Shown here: in pieces, positions 44,371-53,789 of the stretch | How the letters are laid out: every line of letters begins with the position of its first letter | Numbering within the stretch: the first letter of the stretch is position 1 | Source: Brachypodium distachyon | Lineage: Eukaryota; Streptophyta; Magnoliopsida; Poales; Poaceae | NCBI RefSeq assembly: GCF_000005505.3 | Contig: NC_016131.3 | Coordinates: 47,415,355 to 47,479,354 of the forward strand | Length of the DNA stretch: 64,000 nt | Direction of reading: 5' to 3' | Position numbers and translations under genes: made by a program | Notes under the pieces: model-generated | The model's database searches: none | The model's input: only the letters and a program-made list of their open reading frames with translations | Told to the model about the DNA's origin: nothing

Positions 44371-45610
44371 CCACGAATATTATGTATAAATAGATATTAG
44401 ATACGTTAATATTCAAATTATTTCGGCTAATATTAGGTTATATGGTAAATTATGATTATCTTTTGCAGGATCTTATAAGGCTGGTGAGGCCAACGGAACT
44501 ACCGACGGTTTTCGCAGTGATGTAATAATCCTACTCAGTACTCACCGTATTTATTACTATATTGCTTCAGGAGTAGCTAAGTTTATTTCCCTAAGCGTCT
44601 TTAGTCAGGTTTATATGGGTGATTTCTTATCGTCTTCCCAGGCAGTTCCACCCGAAGGGAACACTTCTCTACGGTTACAAGGTTCTCATTTCAACGCCAC
44701 ACACACACGGCTTAACAGAGAACTACACGCAGAGGTTTCTCCTATAGGATCCCTAGCATAAGCACCCACCCGTATAAACACGCTAAAAAGACCGAGGGAA
44801 AAACAAAACTACTTCATTTCACAATATAGCTTACATACGGTTTTCCCTTTCGGGAACCCCCGAAGGGTTCACACAAAGATAAAGAAATTACCTTACTACC
44901 TTCCCAGTCTTATGTTACAAATGCCTTGATTATACAGGCTTTATTACAGTGGGAAGTGGTACTACTACTACTAGAAAGCAGATAGTTTTCTGGCTAACTG
45001 CCCTGAACTACTTGCTGTTCTGAAGGCTTGTGTTGTGCTCGATGGTTGTGTGTGCTCCAATGCTGCAAAGAGCCTCCTTATATAGGCACCATGGCTGGCT
45101 CAAATAGTGCTCCCTTGCATTATTTACCTCACCTTTCTCCATGTCCATGATGCATCTCCTTTATAGGTCTTTATAGGTCCTAGGCTTCTTTTATAGCCTT
45201 TGGATGCATGCATGCATGGTGATAAGGGGTCTTTTGGCCTGCCACTTCTCTTTGGTTGCATACGAACGTGGCTTCCTTCATCTTGGGAGTAGTCTTGTGT
45301 TTTAATGATAGCGTCTACGACACACTGCAGCCTTACTGTCTGCTTCCTTGACTATTCTTCGTCTGCACACCATAAATCATAGGATCCCATGCATTTGTGA
45401 TCTTGGATGCTGATGATGGGTCTTATATGCCTAATACATGCTAACGATGGCTCTTAAGATTTAATATTTTTCATTATTTTTGATTATTTATATTAATTTT
45501 TTTATTAATATTTTTTTTTTTTGAATCATATTCAAATCAAATGATATTCTATCAACTATTCGGGGTATAGGTGTATATGTCCTCCCCGCCCGAATAATTG
45601 ATAGTAATAT
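44371..45610 (-). repeat. Viral intergenic/leader copy 3, minus orientation, downstream of ORF4
   Basis: This is the natural 3' continuation of the viral genome: ORF4 stop, spacer, promoter (TATATAAGG near 45080 on the minus strand), poly(A) signal and leader up to the PBS edge. It closes the 8,068-bp unit. Confidence 0.9.
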
Positions 45611-45613
45611 CAA

Positions 45614-46483
45614 TTAAAACTCTGGTTTTTGCCCGTGGCCTGCAATATCCATGTGATCATCTTCTGAAAGATTAAAATCAAATTTTGAAAGATTTAGTTC
45701 AATTTTTAAATCATGTTCTTTTTTCATTTCTTCAAATTTTTGCATGAGTTCAAGTCGTAATTCTTTGAAAATTTCTTCTTTTAACTCTTCTTTCCATATT
45801 TTTGAGGCATCTTCTAGTGCTTCGTTTATCTTCAGATCTATATATTCAGAGTCTAAAGGATCTACTCCTTTTATGAGGCAGTCTTTGTATGTTTGATATT
45901 TAGGAGATTCTTCTCCTTTTACCTTCTTTAATATTATTGTTTCTTCTTTTACATTCTTCGTATTTGATGAAGAAGAAATTTCTTCACCTTTGATCTTCTG
46001 GATATATTCTTTGGCTTTCGGTTCTATGTAATAATTTTCACCTATCATACCTCTTGCTCTACTCAATGCTTCATTGACATCAACATATTTCTTCCATGTT
46101 ATGTCCTCTTTCCTTTTCCTTGCATCTAGCTTTTCTTTTATTATTTCTTCAAAAGTCATATATATTCCAGGTCTGATTCCATCAAATAGTACATATAATG
46201 GCTTATATTCTTGCACTGCAATGTTTGCTGATATTGGTAACTTTTTGTTCATCATATTGAAATATTCAGCTAGGCTATTCAGGATTGATAGCATATAGCC
46301 TTTTTCTTCTCTTTTATTATTATATTGGAACCAGAAATTATCAAGTATGCATTCTTGAATTTCATCGAGGGCAATATGTCCCTTAGGTTTAAATTTGAAT
46401 GTATTCGGGGGAAATATTTTGAGAGTGTTTTCATTTCCAAAGGTGAATACTTCCACCCCATTGGGAAGCAATCCACGCTTCAT
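45614..46483 (-). CDS. Endogenous tungrovirus-like ORF4
   Basis: 289 codons, very rich in Lys, Glu and Ile, with coiled-coil-like heptads in its last third. Its ATG overlaps the polyprotein stop in an ATGA (46480-46483). By position it corresponds to ORF4 (P46) of rice tungro bacilliform virus, which in that virus is expressed from a spliced RNA and linked to silencing suppression. I do not see sequence motifs that prove this and assign it on position only. The frame is uninterrupted. Confidence 0.7.
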   Translation of the reverse strand: MKRGLLPNGVEVFTFGNENTLKIFPPNTFKFKPKGHIALDEIQECILDNFWFQYNNKREEKGYMLSILNSLAEYFNMMNKKLPISANIAVQEYKPLYVLFDGIRPGIYMTFEEIIKEKLDARKRKEDITWKKYVDVNEALSRARGMIGENYYIEPKAKEYIQKIKGEEISSSSNTKNVKEETIILKKVKGEESPKYQTYKDCLIKGVDPLDSEYIDLKINEALEDASKIWKEELKEEIFKELRLELMQKFEEMKKEHDLKIELNLSKFDFNLSEDDHMDIAGHGQKPEF

Positions 46484-49400
46484 TCCTGCAAGATTGATGA
46501 ACGGGAGAATATGTCAGGTAAACAATTATCTTTCCCCTTAATATGCTCAAAAACAACTTTATATCCATTTCCAGTTATGATATCTTCAAATAAAACCCAT
46601 CTTCTAGTAGAACTCTTCTTACTATTGATTTGATTATAATATCTACATATTGCTTCACAATCAGTGCGTACTGTAAATTCTTTAAAGCCCAAGTATAGCC
46701 TAAACGCGTTTATTGCATGGACTACCGCGAGGATTTCTCTATCAATATTATTTACTGTTTTTAATTTATAACTTCCCGAGGCATACCTACATATCTTTTC
46801 TTCTGCCTTTGGAGAGTACTTATTGGGTTTTTGCTTTAATATAGCACCCCAACCTACTTTAGATGCATCGGTTTCGATTATAAAATAATAATCTTCTAAT
46901 GGCAATTCTAAAGGTTTCAAATTTTTGACCTTTTCTTTTATGGCCTTGACTAACTTTATATCTTCAGAATTAAAATACCTTTGCCCATTCTTTCTTAATT
47001 TAGCATATAAAGGTCCAGCTAGTTTTGCTAGATTATCTATATAATTTCTTGCATAATTTACAATCCCTAGGAATTGTTGTAGAACCTTTTTATCATTCAT
47101 AGAATCAGGAAATTGTAAAATTTTCTTTGCAATATGCTCTTGCAGATGTATTTTTCCTTCTCCTATTTCGTGCCCAAGAAAATTGATTTTCTCTTTACAA
47201 ATCTCCATTTTCTTTTTAGATAATATTAGCCCATTTTGTTCTACCTTCCTAAAAAAGACTTCAAGGTGAGCAATATGCTCCTTGTATGATTTTGAGAAAA
47301 CCAATAAATCATCTACATATACTAATATAAATGCTTGATTCTCATTAAATATATTTTGCATCTTTCTCTGAAATAATGCAGGGGCATTTTTTAATCCTAA
47401 GGGCATTACCAGCCATTCATAATGACCTTGAGGGCATGTAAATGCTGTCCAAGGAATAGATTCCTCAGCCATTTTTACTTGCCAAAACCCGGCCTTTAAA
47501 TCAAACTTAGAAAAATATTTGCTTCCTTGTATTCTATTAATCCATTCTTGCTTGTTGGGTATATTGAATGCGTCGTCTATTGTATTATCATTAAGTCTCT
47601 TGTAATTAATAACCATTCTAGATTTTCCCCTGACTTCCTCAGCGTGATTCCTAACTATAAAGGCAGCTGACCTATGAGGGCTTCTGCTTTCCCTGATGGC
47701 TTTTAATTTTAATAACTCTTCAATATGCATTTTGAATTCTTCTATATCCTTGGGAGTAGCTTCTATTGGTCCTGACTTGATTATGTAATCAGGATTGATA
47801 ATATTTATCTTGCAGACTATGGAGTTCTTATCCCAATGTTTCATTGGTATTTCTCCAATGATTTGTATGTCTTCTAATTTTTGCACTATTTTGTCTATAT
47901 CTTTCTTGGTTTTTATATCTCTATACCAATTTGGTGAGAATGATTGTAAACCTATACATTCGGTATACGTATTTTCTATATGGTATTCTTCTATGGCATT
48001 ACTAAGTTCTTCTTCTTTGCAGATTTCAAGAGAACCTTCATCAGCACTATATTTTTCATTTATATTAGATATTTCTGCATTTTGTACGGATTTTCTCTGT
48101 CTTATAATCTCAGATATGTATGGAACGTTATCTTGATATGGGATGAATGTAACTCCTTCTTCATGTATAATAGTGGTTTGCAAGGATTGTTGTAAAAATC
48201 TTAAACCTAGTATCATGTCATCCTTTATTACTGACAAATCTCTAATTGTAATTTCATCTATAATATATTTTGTTCCATTTATGTAAGATTCAATATTATA
48301 GGCCAATTGATTGTGAATCTTTTGTATTCCTGACATGTCTGTAGAGACTTCAGCTTTATCATTGTCTATAGTTTTAACTATTTCAGGGCATCTCGCAAAA
48401 TACTTGTCATGAATGATGTTCTTTGTGCACCCTGTGTCTAATAGTGCTAGTATTTTATAGGAAATATTTGGTTTTAATACTATTTTGACTGGGATTCTTA
48501 TCCCCAGAACCTCCTTAAATGGTAAACGTACTATATATTTGTTTCCAAAGCTAGTAATGGCGTCCTTTAGTTGGATAAGCCTATCTCCTTTTCTTTCTTT
48601 TACTGTCACCATTTGATCCTTTAATTCAGTATTTTTGACCATATTATCTTCTTGATATTGATTACTACTACTATTATTTTCTAAATTATATTTTACCTCT
48701 TCTAGATCTGCTTCTAGTTTATTCATTCTATTCTCTAAATTTCTAACTCTACTAAATAAGATTCGTTCTTCTGGTTCACAAACTATTTCTTGTCTCCAGG
48801 CTTGATTTCTAGCCTTCAAACAAGAGGCACAAGCTTGTCTTAAGCATAAACTACATGTAGACCTATTTTCTTGGCTTGGATAGTATATACAAAACGCACA
48901 TTTTATATTATAATCTCCTTTACCTCTAATCCAATCGTGCTCACAATCTACTTGATTCATCATTTCAATTTTTAAACCGGCTAAATCATCTATTAGATCT
49001 ATTTCATCTTCACTTGATTCTTCTTCTAAAGTATCATTTTCTACTTCATCTGTTTCTATGATAGAGTATATCGACTCATCATCTTTTATTTCTTCATCGC
49101 ATACTAGGATATTTTCATTAACACTATCTATAATTAACACTCTTTCTTGCTCTTCATATTTACTAGAATACCTTTTCTGATCTTTATTAGGACAAGTTTT
49201 ACTTAGGTGATCTGGTGAATTACATATAAAACACCTACATGTTTTATCATAAGTTTTTCTAGGATCATATCTTCTTACATTTCTCTTATGTAGATAAGGA
49301 GCTCTATTGTCAGATCTTCTTAGAAAATATCTTTTCTTTGTTCTAAAGTTCCTATTATCTCTCCTCTGGGGTTTGTAATATTTTTTATTTTTATGCCTAT

Positions 49401-51687
49401 TTTCTCCGTATGTTAATGGTATTTGAACAATATTATTGCAAAAATTGTAGTCTGCTTTTTTCATAGATCTTTGGGCTTGTATATCCATACATACCTTTCT
49501 TAGTTGCTTAAAAACAAAATTAATGGCCTGAGATATATTTGAAACCGAACCATCTGTTTGTTTCTTATATTCTTCAAATATTATAGATCCTAAAGGGTCA
49601 GGTAATTTGTTAAAATATCTTTCTACTACCCCTTTATTAAAACCTTGTTTAGCGGTGGTAGCATTATATAAATAATGCTGAGAGAATTCTTTTATACCTT
49701 TCCAACTTGTTAACGTTAATTTTTCTATTTCTCGCAACCTCTCATTCTGCAATGTGGTATCTCCTAAATCTGGGTCTTCTGCTATGACTATAAGTGATAT
49801 AATGTTAGCGAAGTTATGGGGATTACTTCCAGCTGCTTTTAATTCTTCATATTGACTAGGAAATGTTTCTACCCATTGTTCCCATAAAACTTTTACAGAT
49901 TCTCCTAAAAAGGTTTCAAGATAGGTTATCATATCTTCCACCTTATTACCTATGCTATGCTGATTTTGTATATATTTTTGAACTATTAAACCTTTCCATA
50001 TGCTAATTATATTAGGCCAGTCTATTGGGTCATGGGCTGCTAGATTTGATATTGCACCCTCATTCTTATAATTTTGAAATTGTACTGGTTTTTCAAAATC
50101 TCTTCTTTTAGTACCCATATATCTATATTGTTCAGGGATGTATGTTGGTTGGAAATCATCTTTTTCTGGAGGCCATGTTCCGGCTGCTCTTCTTGGTCTT
50201 TCTCTCTCTCCTTCTCTTTTTACTGAAGTATCACCGTATGTCCTTCTTCTTTTGTTATTCATTTCTACTTCCATAGCTTCCATTGCATTTTCTAAATTGT
50301 GTATTCCTACATCATCTAGAGAGTTTATAAAGTCACTGTTATCTTCAGATCCATCAAAAACTTCATCCTCTTTAAGCATATCTTTTATCGATTCTTCTTC
50401 TTCTTCATAACTTTCAGTTAGTAATTTATTATTTATGTCCCACTGCTCCTCTTCACCTACATCTTTATTTTTATGGCTCTGGTCTGTATTATTGGCTTTA
50501 CTACTACCAACCTTATTTTCTTTTATCATTATGTTTTTATTTAGTCTGATTGAACTACCAATGACAGGCTTCTTCTCATTTCTTAATCTTTTTAATCTTG
50601 CAATCTCTCTAATGAAAAACAATTCCTTTTCTCTTATCTTAGGCCAATCTTTTGTCATAGAATTATTATATTCCCATTCTATACGTTTCAATTTTCCTTC
50701 GTAATGAATTATTTCATTGTTTAAATCTGCCTTTTCCATGTATTCAGTTACGCCACTATTTTTATTTTCATTAAACTCTGATTCAGAAGCAAAAGATTCA
50801 GTATCATCTATGGTTTCAGATTTATAATTTGTGAATCTAATGCTGCTGGTACCTTCGCAGTTTTGGTAACTTATGTAGTTATTAGGTTGCTTTAATTCCT
50901 TCTTTTCAATTAGCTCGCTTATTTTCCACTCTTCTCCAGCTCTTTCTTCAGAACTGATTTTAAGAGGACTCATGAATTTTATACCTTTCGATTGCATGCT
51001 TTCAATTACATCGTCTACATTTACTCTATATTTAGAGCTGCTTTTATTAGTTAGTCTTCCTATAAACTCTATACTTACTAATAGATTTGTACCTTTAAAT
51101 TCTTCATAACCTTTAGTTTGGAACCCAAGACTCATCTTATCGATAAATTCCTTCACAGGCATCATTAAGTCTGGAGCTATATAGGTTATTAGTCTGTTTT
51201 CATTCATATCTCCTTCCATAAAGCCTAATGAAGCTTTATCTACTGATCCCCATCTTTTGTCTAATAATGTTATTAACACCTTTGCTCCTAATTTCTTTCT
51301 TGTCATTCCTTTGACTCCTATGATATACATACCTTGATGAATATATTTATACCCACAATATTTGAGTTCAGTTTCAATATTCTTACTCACAATTCTTAAT
51401 TCTACTGGATGTGTTACCACACTTAACTCCACTTCTCTGGATATTCTATATAATCCACCTCTCCCTTCAAACAAACCCATGTGGTATACCTGCTGCGGTT
51501 TTATTTTTCTCAATGTATCTTTTTGATACCTTTCCAGGTCTCTTTCTAAGTCTATAACTTCTTCTAAACTATCGATATCATCAGCCTTGCTGCATGACAT
51601 CCTATGCATCATTGTTAGCGGCTTTGATTCTTGTCTTATTAATTGGAGGTTTCTGTCTCTTCTAATGAAGCTTTTAGATAAGTCCAT
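46480..51687 (-). CDS. Endogenous tungrovirus/badnavirus-like polyprotein (ORF3)
   Basis: 1,735 codons with no stop or frameshift. Domains in order, with approximate residues: cell-to-cell movement protein of the 30K type (about 50-260); a long acidic linker; coat-protein core (about 550-740) followed by a basic, Arg/Lys/Tyr-rich stretch; CCHC zinc knuckle (C-x-C-x2-C-x4-H-x4-C, about 812-830); a second Cys-rich cluster (about 912-950), typical of badna- and tungroviruses; aspartic protease with DTG (about 1081); reverse transcriptase with YVDD (about 1456); RNase H with ETDAS (about 1604). There is no integrase, as expected of Caulimoviridae. Rice tungro virus P194 is about 1,675 aa, so length fits. 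An intact frame this long in a genomic copy implies recent integration; expression is not shown. Confidence 0.9.
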   Translation of the reverse strand: MDLSKSFIRRDRNLQLIRQESKPLTMMHRMSCSKADDIDSLEEVIDLERDLERYQKDTLRKIKPQQVYHMGLFEGRGGLYRISREVELSVVTHPVELRIVSKNIETELKYCGYKYIHQGMYIIGVKGMTRKKLGAKVLITLLDKRWGSVDKASLGFMEGDMNENRLITYIAPDLMMPVKEFIDKMSLGFQTKGYEEFKGTNLLVSIEFIGRLTNKSSSKYRVNVDDVIESMQSKGIKFMSPLKISSEERAGEEWKISELIEKKELKQPNNYISYQNCEGTSSIRFTNYKSETIDDTESFASESEFNENKNSGVTEYMEKADLNNEIIHYEGKLKRIEWEYNNSMTKDWPKIREKELFFIREIARLKRLRNEKKPVIGSSIRLNKNIMIKENKVGSSKANNTDQSHKNKDVGEEEQWDINNKLLTESYEEEEESIKDMLKEDEVFDGSEDNSDFINSLDDVGIHNLENAMEAMEVEMNNKRRRTYGDTSVKREGERERPRRAAGTWPPEKDDFQPTYIPEQYRYMGTKRRDFEKPVQFQNYKNEGAISNLAAHDPIDWPNIISIWKGLIVQKYIQNQHSIGNKVEDMITYLETFLGESVKVLWEQWVETFPSQYEELKAAGSNPHNFANIISLIVIAEDPDLGDTTLQNERLREIEKLTLTSWKGIKEFSQHYLYNATTAKQGFNKGVVERYFNKLPDPLGSIIFEEYKKQTDGSVSNISQAINFVFKQLRKVCMDIQAQRSMKKADYNFCNNIVQIPLTYGENRHKNKKYYKPQRRDNRNFRTKKRYFLRRSDNRAPYLHKRNVRRYDPRKTYDKTCRCFICNSPDHLSKTCPNKDQKRYSSKYEEQERVLIIDSVNENILVCDEEIKDDESIYSIIETDEVENDTLEEESSEDEIDLIDDLAGLKIEMMNQVDCEHDWIRGKGDYNIKCAFCIYYPSQENRSTCSLCLRQACASCLKARNQAWRQEIVCEPEERILFSRVRNLENRMNKLEADLEEVKYNLENNSSSNQYQEDNMVKNTELKDQMVTVKERKGDRLIQLKDAITSFGNKYIVRLPFKEVLGIRIPVKIVLKPNISYKILALLDTGCTKNIIHDKYFARCPEIVKTIDNDKAEVSTDMSGIQKIHNQLAYNIESYINGTKYIIDEITIRDLSVIKDDMILGLRFLQQSLQTTIIHEEGVTFIPYQDNVPYISEIIRQRKSVQNAEISNINEKYSADEGSLEICKEEELSNAIEEYHIENTYTECIGLQSFSPNWYRDIKTKKDIDKIVQKLEDIQIIGEIPMKHWDKNSIVCKINIINPDYIIKSGPIEATPKDIEEFKMHIEELLKLKAIRESRSPHRSAAFIVRNHAEEVRGKSRMVINYKRLNDNTIDDAFNIPNKQEWINRIQGSKYFSKFDLKAGFWQVKMAEESIPWTAFTCPQGHYEWLVMPLGLKNAPALFQRKMQNIFNENQAFILVYVDDLLVFSKSYKEHIAHLEVFFRKVEQNGLILSKKKMEICKEKINFLGHEIGEGKIHLQEHIAKKILQFPDSMNDKKVLQQFLGIVNYARNYIDNLAKLAGPLYAKLRKNGQRYFNSEDIKLVKAIKEKVKNLKPLELPLEDYYFIIETDASKVGWGAILKQKPNKYSPKAEEKICRYASGSYKLKTVNNIDREILAVVHAINAFRLYLGFKEFTVRTDCEAICRYYNQINSKKSSTRRWVLFEDIITGNGYKVVFEHIKGKDNCLPDIFSRSSILQE

Positions 51688-51923
51688 TTTTCTGAATTAA
51701 TATTCCTTGGTGATGCAATTATTTCAGATGATGCTAACACAATATCTTTGTTACTTTGTTCACTATTTAGCTTATCTAAAATCTGAATTAATAACTGCAG
51801 GATTGTATTGTTTTGTCTTATTATTATTTTTGAGTCTTCCTTTGGAGAATCGTGGTCAGAAAAGCCAATCGACGGCGTTAAATATTTTTCTACTTCTTTT
51901 AAGGCTTGGCTATATTCAGTCAT
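51639..51923 (-). CDS. Endogenous tungrovirus-like ORF2
   Basis: 94 codons from an ATG 5 nt after the ORF1 stop, overlapping the polyprotein start by 49 nt in another frame. Its central part is Leu/Ile-rich and probably coiled-coil. In rice tungro virus the equivalent P12 (about 110 aa) is a small nucleic-acid-binding or virion-associated protein. The assignment rests on order, size and overlap. Confidence 0.7.
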   Translation of the reverse strand: MTEYSQALKEVEKYLTPSIGFSDHDSPKEDSKIIIRQNNTILQLLIQILDKLNSEQSNKDIVLASSEIIASPRNINSEKWTYLKASLEETETSN

Positions 51924-51928
51924 ACAAA

Positions 51929-52414
51929 TTACGAGAGGATCAAAGTTTTTACTTCTTGTACTAGTCTTTTAATTTCAGTTATATCTTGTCTTGTTTCAGT
52001 GCTTGGTAAAGAGTCTTTATTTTTATTTAGACAGTGCCCTATGCCTTTTCCAATGGATAACACTTCTTCTTTAATGTAATCGTTATTCTTACAAACTATA
52101 CTTTGTTTTGTTTTGGCTTCTTCTAGCTTATGCAGAACTATATCAATTTTATTATTCAAACTATAGTATTTTTCTGCAAGTTTTTGGTATTCTTTAAATA
52201 TATTATCAAATTTTTTGTCTAGATTATCTTGCCTTTTTCCCCAAGATATAAAGAAATTATATACTAAATCAACAACTGTATTTAGCTGACTATGAGTAGA
52301 ATGCCAAATATGCTCTTCTGAGGGATTGACTCTGCACCTTATCTCAATATTTTCTTTAGTATGTATAACTTTACCTGCACAAACTTCTAAGTCTAGATAC
52401 TTTAATCTTTCAAT
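51929..52414 (-). CDS. Endogenous tungrovirus-like ORF1, no ATG start
   Basis: A frame open without interruption from the primer-binding site region to the TAA at 51931-51929. No ATG occurs in it near its 5' end. An ATT codon lies at 52414-52412, about 20 nt into the ORF region; rice tungro bacilliform virus ORF1 is known to start at AUU, so I chose this codon, giving about 161 codons. The product is Lys/Asn/Ile-rich without a recognised domain. In rice tungro virus the equivalent P24 has no firmly established role. Confidence 0.6.
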   Translation of the reverse strand: MERLKYLDLEVCAGKVIHTKENIEIRCRVNPSEEHIWHSTHSQLNTVVDLVYNFFISWGKRQDNLDKKFDNIFKEYQKLAEKYYSLNNKIDIVLHKLEEAKTKQSIVCKNNDYIKEEVLSIGKGIGHCLNKNKDSLPSTETRQDITEIKRLVQEVKTLILS

Positions 52415-52426
52415 GATTACGACCTG

Positions 52427-52438
52427 ACTCTGATACCA
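52427..52438 (-). other. Viral primer-binding site, tRNA-Met(initiator) type
   Basis: The minus strand reads TGGTATCAGAGT, matching the 3' end of initiator methionine tRNA except for the last base. It lies immediately before ORF1, as in plant pararetroviruses, and defines the origin used here to measure the genome unit. Confidence 0.92.
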
Positions 52439-53629
52439 CGAATATTATGTATAAATAGATATTAGATACGTTAATATTCAAATTATTTCGGCTAATATTA
52501 GGTTATATGGTAAATTATGATTATCTTTTGCAGGATCTTATAAGGCTGGTGAGGCCAACGGAACTACCGACGGTTTTCGCAGTGATGTAATAATCCTACT
52601 CAGTACTCACCGTATTTATTACTATATTGCTTCAGGAGTAGCTAAGTTTATTTCCCTAAGCGTCTTTAGTCAGGTTTATATGGGTGATTTCTTATCGTCT
52701 TCCCAGGCAGTTCCACCCGAAGGGAACACTTCTCTACGGTTACAAGGTTCTCATTTCAACGCCACACACACACGGCTTAACAGAGAACTACACGCAGAGG
52801 TTTCTCCTATAGGATCCCTAGCATAAGCACCCACCCGTATAAACACGCTAAAAAGACCGAGGGAAAAACAAAACTACTTCATTTCACAATATAGCTTACA
52901 TACGGTTTTCCCTTTCGGGAACCCCCGAAGGGTTCACACAAAGATAAAGAAATTACCTTACTACCTTCCCAGTCTTATGTTACAAATGCCTTGATTATAC
53001 AGGCTTTATTACAGTGGGAAGTGGTACTACTACTACTAGAAAGCAGATAGTTTTCTGGCTAACTGCCCTGAACTACTTGCTGTTCTGAAGGCTTGTGTTG
53101 TGCTCGATGGTTGTGTGTGCTCCAATGCTGCAAAGAGCCTCCTTATATAGGCACCATGGCTGGCTCAAATAGTGCTCCCTTGCATTATTTACCTCACCTT
53201 TCTCCATGTCCATGATGCATCTCCTTTATAGGTCTTTATAGGTCCTAGGCTTCTTTTATAGCCTTTGGATGCATGCATGCATGGTGATAAGGGGTCTTTT
53301 GGCCTGCCACTTCTCTTTGGTTGCATACGAACGTGGCTTCCTTCATCTTGGGAGTAGTCTTGTGTTTTAATGATAGCGTCTACGACACACTGCAGCCTTA
53401 CTGTCTGCTTCCTTGACTATTCTTCGTCTGCACACCATAAATCATAGGATCCCATGCATTTGTGATCTTGGATGCTGATGATGGGTCTTATATGCCTAAT
53501 ACATGCTAACGATGGCTCTTAAGATTTAATATTTTTCATTATTTTTGATTATTTATATTAATTTTTTTATTAATATTTTTTTTTTGAATCATATTCAAAT
53601 CAAATGATATTCTATCAACTATTCGGGGT
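52436..53629 (-). repeat. Viral intergenic/leader copy 4, upstream of ORF1
   Basis: A full intergenic promoter and leader in correct orientation ahead of the PBS and ORFs. TATATAAGG lies at about 53149-53141 and AATAAA at 53010-53005 on the minus strand, giving the terminally redundant order needed for a greater-than-genome-length transcript. The sequence is nearly identical to copies 1-3. It ends abruptly in GGGGTA, joined to a further fragment. Confidence 0.9.
53141..53149 (-). promoter_or_regulatory. TATA box of the viral promoter (copy upstream of the ORFs)
   Basis: TATATAAGG on the minus strand, in the same context in all four intergenic copies. This is the only one of the four placed to transcribe the intact ORFs. 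The poly(A) signal about 135 bp downstream would have to be bypassed on first passage, as is normal in pararetroviruses. Confidence 0.75.
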
Positions 53630-53789
53630 ACGTTAATATTCAAATTATTTCGGCTAATATTAGGTTATATGGTAAATTATGATTATCTTTTGCAGGATCT
53701 TATAAGGCTGGTGAGGCCAACGGAACTACCAACGGTTTTCGCAGTGATGTAATAATCCTACTCAGTACTCACCGTATTTATTACTATAT
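53629..53789 (-). repeat. Viral leader fragment at the right border
   Basis: About 160 bp matching the leader (CGTTAATATTCAAATTATTT through ACCGTATTTATTACTATAT), one substitution from copy 4 by eye. Host sequence resumes at about 53790, within an ATAT context that matches the AT tract at the left border. Confidence 0.88.

Larger units (their letters stand above)
41578..53789 (-). mobile_element. Endogenous pararetrovirus cluster, Tungrovirus-like (Caulimoviridae)
   Basis: About 12.2 kb of viral-derived DNA bounded by an (AT)n tract on the left and ordinary gene sequence on the right. On the minus strand one genome-length unit runs from the primer-binding site at 52438 to the equivalent leader edge at 44371, 8,068 bp, close to the 8.0 kb of rice tungro bacilliform virus. 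It is extended upstream by another intergenic copy (52436-53629) and a fragment (53629-53789). On the other side are rearranged junctions and two intergenic copies in the opposite orientation (41689-44091). Gene order (two small ORFs, polyprotein, fourth ORF) is that of Tungrovirus. There is no integrase and no LTR with TG...CA ends, so it is not a retrotransposon. All four ORFs appear open, pointing to a young insertion. Confidence 0.9.

Noticed and set aside
41689..53629. The flanking 1.2-kb repeats as LTRs of a retrotransposon
   Set aside because: They do not have TG...CA ends or a target duplication, one pair is in the opposite orientation, there is no integrase, and the gene content (movement protein, coat, RT-RNase H) is that of a pararetrovirus. 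They are intergenic promoter/leader copies.
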